Positions 34,888 to 43,253 of a stretch of 64,000 nucleotides of DNA are shown one piece after another. Source of the stretch: JARRPM01 sp963765545 (lineage in GTDB: Bacteria; Pseudomonadota; Gammaproteobacteria; Pseudomonadales; Halieaceae); NCBI GenBank assembly GCA_963765545.1, contig CAVXWW010000009.1, positions 372,001 through 436,000 of the forward strand, in the 5' to 3' direction. The position numbers and the translations under genes are program-made. The stretch's first letter is position 1. Every line of letters starts with the position of its first letter. Under the pieces are notes generated by a model, which searched no databases, was not told the DNA's origin, and saw only the letters and a list, made by a program, of their open reading frames with translations.

Positions 34888-35147
34888 CGCAGATTCTCCA
34901 CTCGTATTACATTCTTGGGGGTTCATCAAACCCGGCTGACTCGCTCACGGTACCCTTGGCAGTTATCGAGATTCGGGCTGAACACCGAAAGTTGACTATA
35001 ACCCAACACGGCAGCGCCAGGTTAACTAGTCCATCGCGATACAGCAGGGTGCCCCTTGGGGATTGCCCCGGGAGTAATGATGGGTGTTCCGGCGCCGTCA
35101 GGTATGATTGAATCTAGTTCCGCAGATCTGAACAGGTGATAGCTCAC

Positions 35148-36536
35148 ATGGCAAATGAACTCTGGCGATATTCCGCAAGTGCATTGGCACAGATGATTAG
35201 AGACCGGGAGGTGTCCAGCCGTGAGGTCGTCGAAAGTCATCTTGGTCGCATCGACGCAGTCAATCCCGCAGTCAACGCGATAACTGTCGTTCTTGCCGAA
35301 AGCGCGCTTGTTGCCGCTGATCAGGCAGACAGTAAATCGTCTTCAGAGCCATTGCATGGCGTGCCATTCTCTATCAAGGAAAACCTGGACTGCCTGGGAT
35401 CGGCCACTACCCAGGGTTTACCTGCGATGGTTGGCGCCATGCCCACGGCAGATGCGCCTGTGGTTAACAGGATGAAGGCGGCGGGTGCTATCCCGTTGGC
35501 GCGCACCAATATGCCGGAGTTGGGCCTGAGGATCACCACGGACAACCCCTTGCGCGGCAGAACCCTGAATCCCTGGGACCCCTCCCGGACCGCCGGGGGC
35601 TCAAGCGGGGGTGAAGGATCGGCCCTGGCTACCGGGATGAGCCCAATTGGGCTGGGCAATGATATTGGAGGCTCTCTTCGCAATCCCGCCTACTGTTGTG
35701 GTATCACATCGCTGAAACCGACAACGGGTAGAATTCCACACGCCTCGTCATTACCACCGGAAGATTTTTACCTCGCTGCGCAATTGATGTGCGTGGACGG
35801 ACCCATGGCGCGGCACGTGGAAGATCTGCAGCTGGGCTTTGAGATCCTTGCAGGCCGTGATCCCAGGGACCCGTTCTCGGTAGATGCGCCACTGCGGGGC
35901 CCCGAGCCTGAGACCAGGCGCGTGGCCCTGGTCACCAGTATGCCAGGCATGGATTTGCCCGGCAGTTCTGTCGCGGCTATCAGGCAAGCGGGTGCAGCGC
36001 TGTCGGCTCAGGGCTGGTCGCTGGAAGAAGTTCAGCCGCCTGAACTCGAGCGGGTCAATGAACTGTGGGGGCACCTGCTGGCGGCTGACATAGCCCAGAC
36101 CCTGCCTTTTATCAGCCCGCTGATGTGTGGGCCGACGGTGGCGCTGCTGGACGAGCTGGTGGCTACCTTTGATGGTGCGAACATGCCCTCAGTAGTGCTC
36201 CATACGGACCGGGCTCGCCTGATGCGTCTCTGGTCCGGCTTCTTCCAGAACTATCCGCTGGTCATCGGTCCCACCTGGACAGACATTCCTTTTTTGCACG
36301 ATGCCGACCTGAACCTGGGAGACGATGCAAATACCACGTTTAACCAGCTTCAGTTCATTACGCCGGGCAACCTGCTCGGTATTCCTTCTGTTGCGCTACC
36401 GATGGGCGTTGCTGACGGCCTGCCCACAGGCGTCCAGATATACTCAGACCTGTGGCGAGAAGACCTGTGCTTACAGGCTGCGGCAGTGATTGAAAAAGGC
36501 GTTGGGCAAATTTGTCCTATTGACCCGGTCAGCTGA
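35148..36536 (+). CDS. amidase-signature family enzyme
   Basis: The 462-residue amidase has the signature triad: Lys in VPFSIKENLDCLGS, the cis-Ser in GGSSGGEGSALA, and the nucleophilic Ser in NDIGGSLRNPAY. The flanking GSATTQGLPAM and TNMPELGL blocks are also as expected. It should hydrolyse an amide, such as acyl-amide or a nitrile-derived amide, in the cytosol. ATG 35148 is preferred to GTG 35136 because of AGGTGAT before it and because it directly precedes the conserved ELWRYSASALAQMI segment. It is not fused to GatB-type partners. The substrate is unknown. Confidence 0.88.
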   Translation: MANELWRYSASALAQMIRDREVSSREVVESHLGRIDAVNPAVNAITVVLAESALVAADQADSKSSSEPLHGVPFSIKENLDCLGSATTQGLPAMVGAMPTADAPVVNRMKAAGAIPLARTNMPELGLRITTDNPLRGRTLNPWDPSRTAGGSSGGEGSALATGMSPIGLGNDIGGSLRNPAYCCGITSLKPTTGRIPHASSLPPEDFYLAAQLMCVDGPMARHVEDLQLGFEILAGRDPRDPFSVDAPLRGPEPETRRVALVTSMPGMDLPGSSVAAIRQAGAALSAQGWSLEEVQPPELERVNELWGHLLAADIAQTLPFISPLMCGPTVALLDELVATFDGANMPSVVLHTDRARLMRLWSGFFQNYPLVIGPTWTDIPFLHDADLNLGDDANTTFNQLQFITPGNLLGIPSVALPMGVADGLPTGVQIYSDLWREDLCLQAAAVIEKGVGQICPIDPVS

Positions 36537-36606
36537 GAAGGGAGCCGGCTCTGGTGGCTCATTTCGACCCCAAACATGTGCTGTGCTTGAAACCAGAGCA
36601 GCGAGA

Positions 36607-37806
36607 TTACATCAACAATGTGGTAGCAAGCGCGAGCATGAGCCCCATGCCAAGGATGTCGGTAAAAGTAGTCAGAAAAATGCTGCTCGCCATCGCCGGG
36701 TCAGCACCAAACCGGCGTAGTGTAAGAGGCACCAGAACACCGAAAATTCCACTGCCTATGCAGGCGCCGACCATAGCAGTCAGGATGACCGCGCTTAGAA
36801 TCAATGGATCGGGAGTGTCGCTCATAATCGCGTAGAGGTACATCGCGCCCGCCGCAATCAGTCCAACGAAAAAGCCGTTCAGGGCGCCCAGGACTATTTC
36901 CTTTCTCAATAGTTTTGCTACCGAAACATCCGCCAGTTCCCCCAGCGTCAGGCTCCGCAGTGTAATTGCAAGTGCCTGGCAACCCGTATTGCCGCTCTGT
37001 CCGGCCAGGACGGGCAGGAACACTGCCAGGGCTACAATTCGCGCGATTGTGTCTTCAAACATACCCACCACAAAAGCCGCGGCAAAAGCGGTAAGCAAAT
37101 TGATCTGAAGCCAGGGGTGTCGCATAAGAAACGCTTTGAATATTGGCGTGGAGACACGCTCCTCACTGCTCACACCAACCATAGATCCGGCTTGGGCACT
37201 TATCTCTGTGGCGACGTACTCGAACAGCCGCCAGCCGTAGACGAGGCCGACCAGAATGCCCGTTTCGTCCACCACCGGATATAGACGATGTCGTTTGGCC
37301 AATGCGGCATTGACAGCCTCGGGCATGCGGATGTCCGGTGTGAAGACGAACGGTTCCCTGGTCATGATCTCTTCCAGGGTCTGACCGGGGCGCGCCAACA
37401 ACAAATCACGCATGGCAACAACGCCCAGCAGTTTCCCTGCTTCATCTGTGACGTAGATATACGTTACTGTGCTAACCGGTTGCGTTTTTACGACAAAATC
37501 CAGCGCCCTTGCTACAGTGGTATCCGGTGACTGAACCCCAAAGGTTTCAACCATTAACTGCTCAACCGTACCATCGATTCCATGCAGATTCTCAACGGCA
37601 GGCGGCAGCTCATCTCCGGGTTTTGTTTCCGAGGCCAAATGTGAGGCTATTCTCAGCGCAGCATCAGGCGGCAGCTTCGCCAGTACCTCCTGGATATCAT
37701 CGGGAGTTTCCCGCGCCAATAACGAGGCGGCAATAACCGGGTCCATATCTGCATAAGCCGCCGGGCCTATTTCTTTTTCCGGGTTTTCAGTATTCATTTC
37801 GTACAT
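36607..37806 (-). CDS. mgtE: MgtE-type magnesium transporter
   Basis: This protein of about 399 residues has a shortened MgtE N-terminal helical domain (MDPVIAASLLARETPDDIQE), a CBS pair (residues ~100-210, with YIYVTDEAGKLLGVVAMRDL and YPVVDETGILVGLV), and five membrane helices with the family motifs VFLPVLAGQSGNTGCQA and FFLTTFTDILGMG-like TTFTDILGM. The N domain is shorter than the usual ~130 residues, so Mg sensing may be altered. ATG 37806 lies six bases after the RimK-like gene stop, so the two are an operon. It moves Mg2+ down the electrochemical gradient. Confidence 0.88.
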   Translation of the reverse strand: MYEMNTENPEKEIGPAAYADMDPVIAASLLARETPDDIQEVLAKLPPDAALRIASHLASETKPGDELPPAVENLHGIDGTVEQLMVETFGVQSPDTTVARALDFVVKTQPVSTVTYIYVTDEAGKLLGVVAMRDLLLARPGQTLEEIMTREPFVFTPDIRMPEAVNAALAKRHRLYPVVDETGILVGLVYGWRLFEYVATEISAQAGSMVGVSSEERVSTPIFKAFLMRHPWLQINLLTAFAAAFVVGMFEDTIARIVALAVFLPVLAGQSGNTGCQALAITLRSLTLGELADVSVAKLLRKEIVLGALNGFFVGLIAAGAMYLYAIMSDTPDPLILSAVILTAMVGACIGSGIFGVLVPLTLRRFGADPAMASSIFLTTFTDILGMGLMLALATTLLM

Positions 37807-37811
37807 CCCGT

Positions 37812-39014
37812 TTATGAGCCTTCTGCGCCTGTGACAGTTGTATCCAAATCCTGGACCTGTGGACGTCGCTTGCGCTTGGTGCGTGCCGGGATCATTCCTC
37901 GCATGGCTTCCATCTTGCCAAAACACAGCAGCTTATCCCCTGCCTCAAGGAGCCGGTCGCTGCGCGGATTTGGAATAACCTTGGCACCGCGATACAGGGT
38001 GAGAACATTGACGTCGCTTTCTGAAAGCTTGGTCTCCGTGATGGTTTGCCCTACAAACTTTGAACCTTCCGGAACAAATATCTCGCTCACACCGTAGCCC
38101 TTACTCACGGTGAGTCGTTGCCTGACATCAATCTCAGGGAAGTCGACCTGGGCGGCGATATAATCAATAACTGCCCCGGCGATGTCGAGTCCAGTACTTG
38201 TTTCTATGCCTTCCAGCCCGGGCGAGGAGTTCACCTCCATTACTTGTGGGCCGTTTTTTCCCTCAAGCATATCAACACCGGCAACGCTTAAGCCCATAAT
38301 CTGGGTGCACCTTACCGCCGTCTCACGATACTGTTCATCGAGTTCTACCGGCTCGGCGATTCCGCCACGATGGACATTGCTACGAAATTCCTGACCCTGT
38401 GCAACGCGTCGCATCGCCGCCACTACTCGATCTCCAACGACAAAAGCGCGAATATCCTTTCCCTTGCTCTCGGCGACGAATTTTTGGATGAGTACGTTTT
38501 GCTTCTGGCTTTGCAGCAGCTCGATGATCGACTCGGCTTGCTTCACTGAATCAGCGAGCAATACGCCGATACCTTGTGTGCCCTCGATCAGTTTGATTAC
38601 GACCGGCGCTCCGCCCACTCGCTCAATTGCGGGGAGTACATCCTTTTTATCGCGGACAAAGGTGGTTTTCGGAATACCCACATGATGACGACTCAGGAGC
38701 TGCAGGCTGCGCAGCTTGTCGCGTGAGTTCAGGATGCCGTGGGCCGTGTTCGCACAGAATACGTTCATTTCCTGGAACTGGCGCACCACTGCCGTGCCGT
38801 AGTAGGTGATGGAAGCCCCAATGCGCGGCAGTACGGCGTCATAATGACTCAATGCTTTTTGGCGGTAGTACAGGTCAGGGGAGCCGCGATCAAGGTCGAT
38901 AGCGAATTTGAGTGTATTGAGGACCTTAACCTGGTGATCCCTTTGCTCCGCGGCTTCTTTCAGGCGCCGCGTACTATAGGCGTTGGGTCCACATGACAGT
39001 ATGGCTAATTTCAT
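37812..39014 (-). CDS. RimK-like ATP-grasp ligase fused to an RCK_C (TrkA_C) domain
   Basis: This 400-residue protein has a RimK-type ATP-grasp core (start MKLAILSCGPNAYSTRRLKE, then ~95-285 with APVVIKLIEGTQGIGVLLAD, RAFVVGDRVVAAM and VMEVNSSPGLEGIE). Such enzymes add glutamate or other amino acids to protein or peptide ends. Residues ~300-375 match a TrkA_C/RCK_C ligand-binding domain (VSEIFVPEGSKFVGQTITET and LEAGDKLLCFG), which in potassium channels and transporters binds small ligands such as cyclic dinucleotides. A basic tail follows (TKRKRRPQ). It is the first gene of an operon with mgtE and divergent from an HdfR-like LysR gene. Its substrate and ligand are unknown. Confidence 0.85.
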   Translation of the reverse strand: MKLAILSCGPNAYSTRRLKEAAEQRDHQVKVLNTLKFAIDLDRGSPDLYYRQKALSHYDAVLPRIGASITYYGTAVVRQFQEMNVFCANTAHGILNSRDKLRSLQLLSRHHVGIPKTTFVRDKKDVLPAIERVGGAPVVIKLIEGTQGIGVLLADSVKQAESIIELLQSQKQNVLIQKFVAESKGKDIRAFVVGDRVVAAMRRVAQGQEFRSNVHRGGIAEPVELDEQYRETAVRCTQIMGLSVAGVDMLEGKNGPQVMEVNSSPGLEGIETSTGLDIAGAVIDYIAAQVDFPEIDVRQRLTVSKGYGVSEIFVPEGSKFVGQTITETKLSESDVNVLTLYRGAKVIPNPRSDRLLEAGDKLLCFGKMEAMRGMIPARTKRKRRPQVQDLDTTVTGAEGS

Positions 39015-39214
39015 AGTTTTACCTTTTTTAGTCTAGCGTTCAGTTGAAGAAGGAAGTGCTGCATCCGGCTTATGTTACACCGTTTGGAGTGGCACGATTT
39101 GTGTCACGTGCGCGTTTGCCCTGAATGCCAGTGAGCGAGAGCTTAGAAAAAGCACTTTAATAAATAAAACAATAATTAATTGCCATTTAGAAGAATAATT
39201 TTTATCGTATATTG

Positions 39215-40066
39215 ATGGATCTGGAACTTCTTAGAACGTTTCTTGAGGTGAATCGACACCGCCATTTCGGGCGGGCAGGGGAGGCGCTGCATCTCACCCA
39301 GTCTGCCATCAGCGCGCGTATTCGCTCATTGGAACAGCAACTGGGCGTAAAGTTATTTGTCCGCCAATATCACGACCTGCAGCTAACTCCGGAAGGCAGC
39401 AGGCTGGTGGGGCGTGCAGACATGATGTTGTCTCGCTGGCGAAAGGCGCGGCAGGAAGTGGCGCTGGGAGGTGCCCAGCAGCAGTTGACTATGGGGGGCA
39501 GCCTGAGATTGTGGGATGTGATCTTGCAGGACTGGTTTCACACCCTGCGACGCCAGAAACCCCAACTGGCCATTATTGCAGAGATGCATACACCGGATCT
39601 GCTGACAAAGCGTATTCTCGACGGTCACCTGGACATTGCATTCATGTCGGAACCTGCCCAGTTGGAGACGCTGCAAGTGCGAGAAGTCGCGAAGATCGAA
39701 CTCATTATGGTCAGTACGCAGGAGGGTCACGAGGTTGACGCGGCACTGACCAGCGGTTACGTGATGGTCGACTGGGGCCTGGCACACGCGCTGCAACACC
39801 GGCGCCTGTATCCGGATGCGCCTGAACCCCAGTTGCGGGTTGCCCAGGCCCAAATCGCATTAACCTATATACTCGAGCTGGGTGGCGCGGCCTATTTACC
39901 CGCGAGGATGGTAAACAGTGCACTCTATCAACGGCGCCTGTTCAGGGTAGAGGGAGCCGCGCACATCATGCGTCCTGCCTATGCTGTTTACCCGGTACGC
40001 AGTGGCAAATTGGCCTTGCTGGAGCAGATTATTGGCTACTTTGACTACTCGATTGCAGCTGGGTAG
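39215..40066 (+). CDS. hdfR: LysR-family regulator, HdfR-like
   Basis: This 283-residue LysR regulator starts MDLELLRTFLEVNRHRHFGR and carries an HTH (AGEALHLTQSAISARIRSLE) plus a substrate-binding-like domain. The start and the RHFGRAGEALHLTQSAIS form match the HdfR group. The in-frame TTG before ATG 39215 is ignored. The 200 bases between it and the RimK gene are very AT-rich near 39160-39214, which may hold the shared promoters. Control of the divergent ligase-mgtE operon is likely from position, but is not shown by a visible operator. Confidence 0.82.
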   Translation: MDLELLRTFLEVNRHRHFGRAGEALHLTQSAISARIRSLEQQLGVKLFVRQYHDLQLTPEGSRLVGRADMMLSRWRKARQEVALGGAQQQLTMGGSLRLWDVILQDWFHTLRRQKPQLAIIAEMHTPDLLTKRILDGHLDIAFMSEPAQLETLQVREVAKIELIMVSTQEGHEVDAALTSGYVMVDWGLAHALQHRRLYPDAPEPQLRVAQAQIALTYILELGGAAYLPARMVNSALYQRRLFRVEGAAHIMRPAYAVYPVRSGKLALLEQIIGYFDYSIAAG

Positions 40067-40195
40067 CTGAAATGCAGATATGGGCCCTGCCCATATTGAC
40101 GATATTTATGTAGTCTGCCAATGTTTCTCCTGCACGCTGTTATCTGGAATAAAGGGAGATATGCAGTTATTTCTGTAAAGCCTAGATTGCCACGA

Positions 40196-41740
40196 ATGCC
40201 CGATCCAGCTGTGAGGCCTCACAGGCCTGCCGCACTTTGCATGCTGCTTCTGCTGCTCTTTTCCCTGCGCCTGCAAGCGACAGGCCTGGATGAGAAAGCG
40301 ATTGATCATGTCGCTACCCGGGCGCTTGACGCGTTTGAGGTTCCGGGCCTGGTCGTTGCGGTGGTCCAGGACGGACAGACCATTTTTCTGAAAGGCTACG
40401 GCCTGCGGGACGTCGAACGGGATCTCCCCATTACCCCGCGCACCTACTTTCGCATTGGTTCGACCAGCAAGGCCTTCACGAGCGCGGCGCTCGCACTGCT
40501 CGTGCAGGAGGATAAGCTGGACTGGGACGACAAGGTGACCGGGCATCTGCCCGAATTCAGCCTTTACGATGCCGGGGTGACACAGGATTTCTCGGTGCGC
40601 GACCTGCTCACCCATCGCTCCGGTCTCTGGAGCGGAGCGGGAGATTACATGTTGTGGCCCGCGCCCTCGGGCTTCAGCCGGTCCGAGGTGATCGCCAATC
40701 TTCGTCATCTCAAGCCAGTGACGTCTTTTGGCTCGACCTACGCCTATAGCAACGCGCTCTATGTTGCAGCCGGGGAGCTTATCGCCAGGTCGACGGGTAC
40801 GCCCTATGAAACCTTTGTGCAGACCAGGCTATTGGAGCCGCTGGGGATTCCCTGTTTTGCCGGCGAGGTACCCGAAGGGGCAATGGCCAATGCCGCGGAA
40901 CCGTATGTGCCTTATCAGGGCAGGCAACTTCGCGTGGATCGCAATCGCCTGGTTGGCAAACCGCCGGTGATGGCGGCCGCAGGTGGGGTTACCTGCAATG
41001 CCGAGGGGATGGCACGCTGGATGACCACTCTGCTCGCTGGTGGCAAGGGCGTGCTCGCGCCCGGGCAAATCGCCGAGATGTGGACAGGCATAACAAAAAT
41101 GCGGGTGTCGACGCGAGAGAGGGAGCGAGACGGAACGACGCATCGCGCCTATGCGCTGGGCTGGCGGATTGCCGATATGCACGGCTTTGAGACAGTCTCC
41201 CACACGGGCACGCTCCTGGGGTTCCAGTCACAGGTGGTACTGGTGCCCGCCAAGGGCCTTGGAATAACGGTGCTGGCCAATGGTACGAGTACCCGGGCAC
41301 GCTCGGCCGTCATGCAGTCACTGCTGGCATCTTGGCTTGCGCCCGATCGTCCACAGCGAGACTGGATTGTGGAATACACGGCGCCAGCCGCCGCACCCAG
41401 GCAAGTGCGCAGCCTGCCCGAGACGGTGGATCTGCCGTTGGAGGCCTATACCGGGACCTATGCCGACACATGGTTCGGAACGATAACCGTCTCGGCGCGC
41501 GAAGACGGGGGGCTGGGCCTGGCCAGCGCCCGAATGCCGGCCCTGGCGGGGGCGATGACCCCGCGCTCAGGCCACGAGTTCCTTTTGAAATGGTATGACC
41601 CCACCGTGGATGCGGACTTCCTTGCCCGCTTTGAACCGGGCCCTGACGGCACCGTTGTCGGGCTTCGGCTTGCCAGCACCGCCAGATCCAGCGGCAGGAT
41701 GAGCGACCTTAAGGCAATGCATTTCCTGCGCTCCAAATGA
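40196..41740 (+). CDS. serine hydrolase, class C beta-lactamase/DD-peptidase type
   Basis: This protein of about 514 residues has a signal segment (RPAALCMLLLLLFSLRLQAT) and a beta-lactamase-family fold: SxxK motif in FRIGSTSKAFTSAA, the YxN motif in TYAYSNALYVAAGE, and HTGTLLGF as the KTG-like box. The last ~120 residues resemble the DUF3471 domain often fused to such enzymes (LEAYTGTYADTWFGTITVSA). It acts in the periplasm as an esterase, peptidase or lactamase; the fold does not tell which. ATG 40196 is a choice among several in-frame starts; none has a strong ribosome site. Confidence 0.8.
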   Translation: MPDPAVRPHRPAALCMLLLLLFSLRLQATGLDEKAIDHVATRALDAFEVPGLVVAVVQDGQTIFLKGYGLRDVERDLPITPRTYFRIGSTSKAFTSAALALLVQEDKLDWDDKVTGHLPEFSLYDAGVTQDFSVRDLLTHRSGLWSGAGDYMLWPAPSGFSRSEVIANLRHLKPVTSFGSTYAYSNALYVAAGELIARSTGTPYETFVQTRLLEPLGIPCFAGEVPEGAMANAAEPYVPYQGRQLRVDRNRLVGKPPVMAAAGGVTCNAEGMARWMTTLLAGGKGVLAPGQIAEMWTGITKMRVSTRERERDGTTHRAYALGWRIADMHGFETVSHTGTLLGFQSQVVLVPAKGLGITVLANGTSTRARSAVMQSLLASWLAPDRPQRDWIVEYTAPAAAPRQVRSLPETVDLPLEAYTGTYADTWFGTITVSAREDGGLGLASARMPALAGAMTPRSGHEFLLKWYDPTVDADFLARFEPGPDGTVVGLRLASTARSSGRMSDLKAMHFLRSK

Positions 41741-41877
41741 CAAATGCGTTAGGTAAACTGTCCTCGTAATACTAAACTGCCCCCAGAACACGGTAGGTGG
41801 GTTGGCGGCAAGTGCCTTGCGCTCGATGTTCTTGCTTCATGCAAATCAATCTTTCAATTGCGCTATGGGAGTGTCGT

Positions 41878-42933
41878 ATGTGGCAGCGTATTTTTCTTAT
41901 CTTGTTTGCTCTACTGAGCCCGGGGGCCTCGATGAATGCACAAGCCGAAAAACCGGAGTATGCGCTGGCTATCCATGGCGGTGCCGGCTCTATCACGCCC
42001 GAAAAGCTGGGTCCTGAACTGGAAGCCAGGGTGCGCGAAGATCTGCTTGCTTCGCTGGCAGCCGGGGAGAAGGTTCTGAAAGCGGGCGGCTCGGCCCTGG
42101 ATGCCATTACAGCTTCGATTCAGGAGCTGGAGGATTCTCCCCGATTCAATGCCGGCCGGGGCGCCGTATTCACAGCGGAAGGCAAGAACGAACTCGACAG
42201 CGCGATTATGGACGGCAGTACACTGGATGCCGGTGCAGTATCCGGCGTGAAGAACATCAAGAACCCGATTCTCCTGGCCCGCGCGGTTATGGAGCAGTCT
42301 CCTCATGTGATGATGCAGGGGCAAGGTGCGGAAGCTTTTGCGGCTACCTTGGGTATCGAAACGGCAGATGATGCCTATTTTTTTACAGATTATCGCTGGG
42401 GGCAATTTGAAGATGCCAGGGCCAAAAAGCTCGGCCCCACACTGGATCACGATGGGAAAGCACCTGCCAGCGAGGACAGCAAGGCTGCAATAGATAGCGC
42501 ACTGGAGGGGGACTACAAGTTTGGTACCGTAGGCGCGGTCGCACTCGACAAAAACGGCAATCTCGCGGCAGGAACCTCAACCGGCGGTATGACATTTAAA
42601 ATGCACGGGCGCGTGGGTGACAGCCCGATCATAGGTGCTGGCACCTATGCCAACAATGCCAGCTGTGCGGTCTCGGCCACAGGGCATGGCGAGTTTTTTA
42701 TCCGTGCCACCGTCGCCCGCAATATCTGCGCGCTGATGGAGTACGGCAACCTGTCGCTGGAACAGGCAGCGGACCGTATTGTGATGGTCGACCTTGTAGA
42801 CATGGGAGGCGATGGTGGCGTCATCGCGATCGATAAAGCCGGGAATATTGCCACACCCTTCAATACGGCAGGTATGTACCGGGGCATGATAAGTAGCGTG
42901 CAGGACGCCCATGTCGCAGTTTACAAAGACTAG
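41878..42933 (+). CDS. iaaA: isoaspartyl peptidase / L-asparaginase (Ntn hydrolase)
   Basis: The 351-residue enzyme has a signal peptide (MWQRIFLILFALLSPGASMN, cleaved near AQA), then the plant-type asparaginase fold. Motifs include YALAIHGGAGSI, FNAGRGAVFTAEGKNELDSA, MDGSTLDAGAVS and the autocleavage site KFGTVGAVALD with nucleophile Thr217, followed by AAGTSTGGMTFK. It self-cleaves into alpha and beta chains and hydrolyses beta-aspartyl peptides or asparagine. GGGAG six bases before ATG 41878 defines the start. Export suggests periplasmic use in peptide or asparagine scavenging. It stands alone after the serine hydrolase gene. Confidence 0.88.
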   Translation: MWQRIFLILFALLSPGASMNAQAEKPEYALAIHGGAGSITPEKLGPELEARVREDLLASLAAGEKVLKAGGSALDAITASIQELEDSPRFNAGRGAVFTAEGKNELDSAIMDGSTLDAGAVSGVKNIKNPILLARAVMEQSPHVMMQGQGAEAFAATLGIETADDAYFFTDYRWGQFEDARAKKLGPTLDHDGKAPASEDSKAAIDSALEGDYKFGTVGAVALDKNGNLAAGTSTGGMTFKMHGRVGDSPIIGAGTYANNASCAVSATGHGEFFIRATVARNICALMEYGNLSLEQAADRIVMVDLVDMGGDGGVIAIDKAGNIATPFNTAGMYRGMISSVQDAHVAVYKD

Positions 42934-43253
42934 TGCCAGTCCAGTTTTGTCTCGCAAGCCGCATTGGAAGTTGAGGAGGGCGTCAATTCCCGGGACTTGG
43001 GTCGTTGACTTGGCAGTACCCGGGCAAAAGAGCCCGGACCGACGGAAGCCAGAGGATTTCTCAATTCGAGAAAAATTCTGTAGATCCACTATTTACGTTC
43101 TCTGGTCTACCGCCACTCCAGTATAACTGTAATAATTCTGTAGCAAATGTGTAACTTCCAGCGGGAGGTTATTCCACTCAAAGGTTGAGACAACATTTTC
43201 TCGATCAATAGATTCAGTCAAGACTCCACCAATCTGGAGGGCAACCCCAACGT
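42934..43253. other. intergenic region before the Na/Pi cotransporter
   Basis: These 320 bases hold no reading frame I believe. There is a GC-rich inverted repeat (CCGGGC at 43020, GCCCGG at 43032) without a T-run, too weak to call a terminator. The right part contains two copies of ATTCTGTAG (43075 and 43135) and a Pho-box-like site described separately. Confidence 0.5.
43127..43144 (+). promoter_or_regulatory. Pho-box-like site
   Basis: CTGTAATAATTCTGTAGC has two CTGT repeats 11 bp apart and agrees with the PhoB consensus at about 14 of 18 positions. It lies 109 bases before the ATG of the Na/Pi cotransporter gene, a gene class often under PhoB control. The second half-site is poorer (AG in place of CA). 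Confidence 0.4.

Noticed and set aside
43020..43037. CCGGGC/GCCCGG hairpin as a terminator of iaaA
   Set aside because: The stem is six bases but no T-run follows on either strand.
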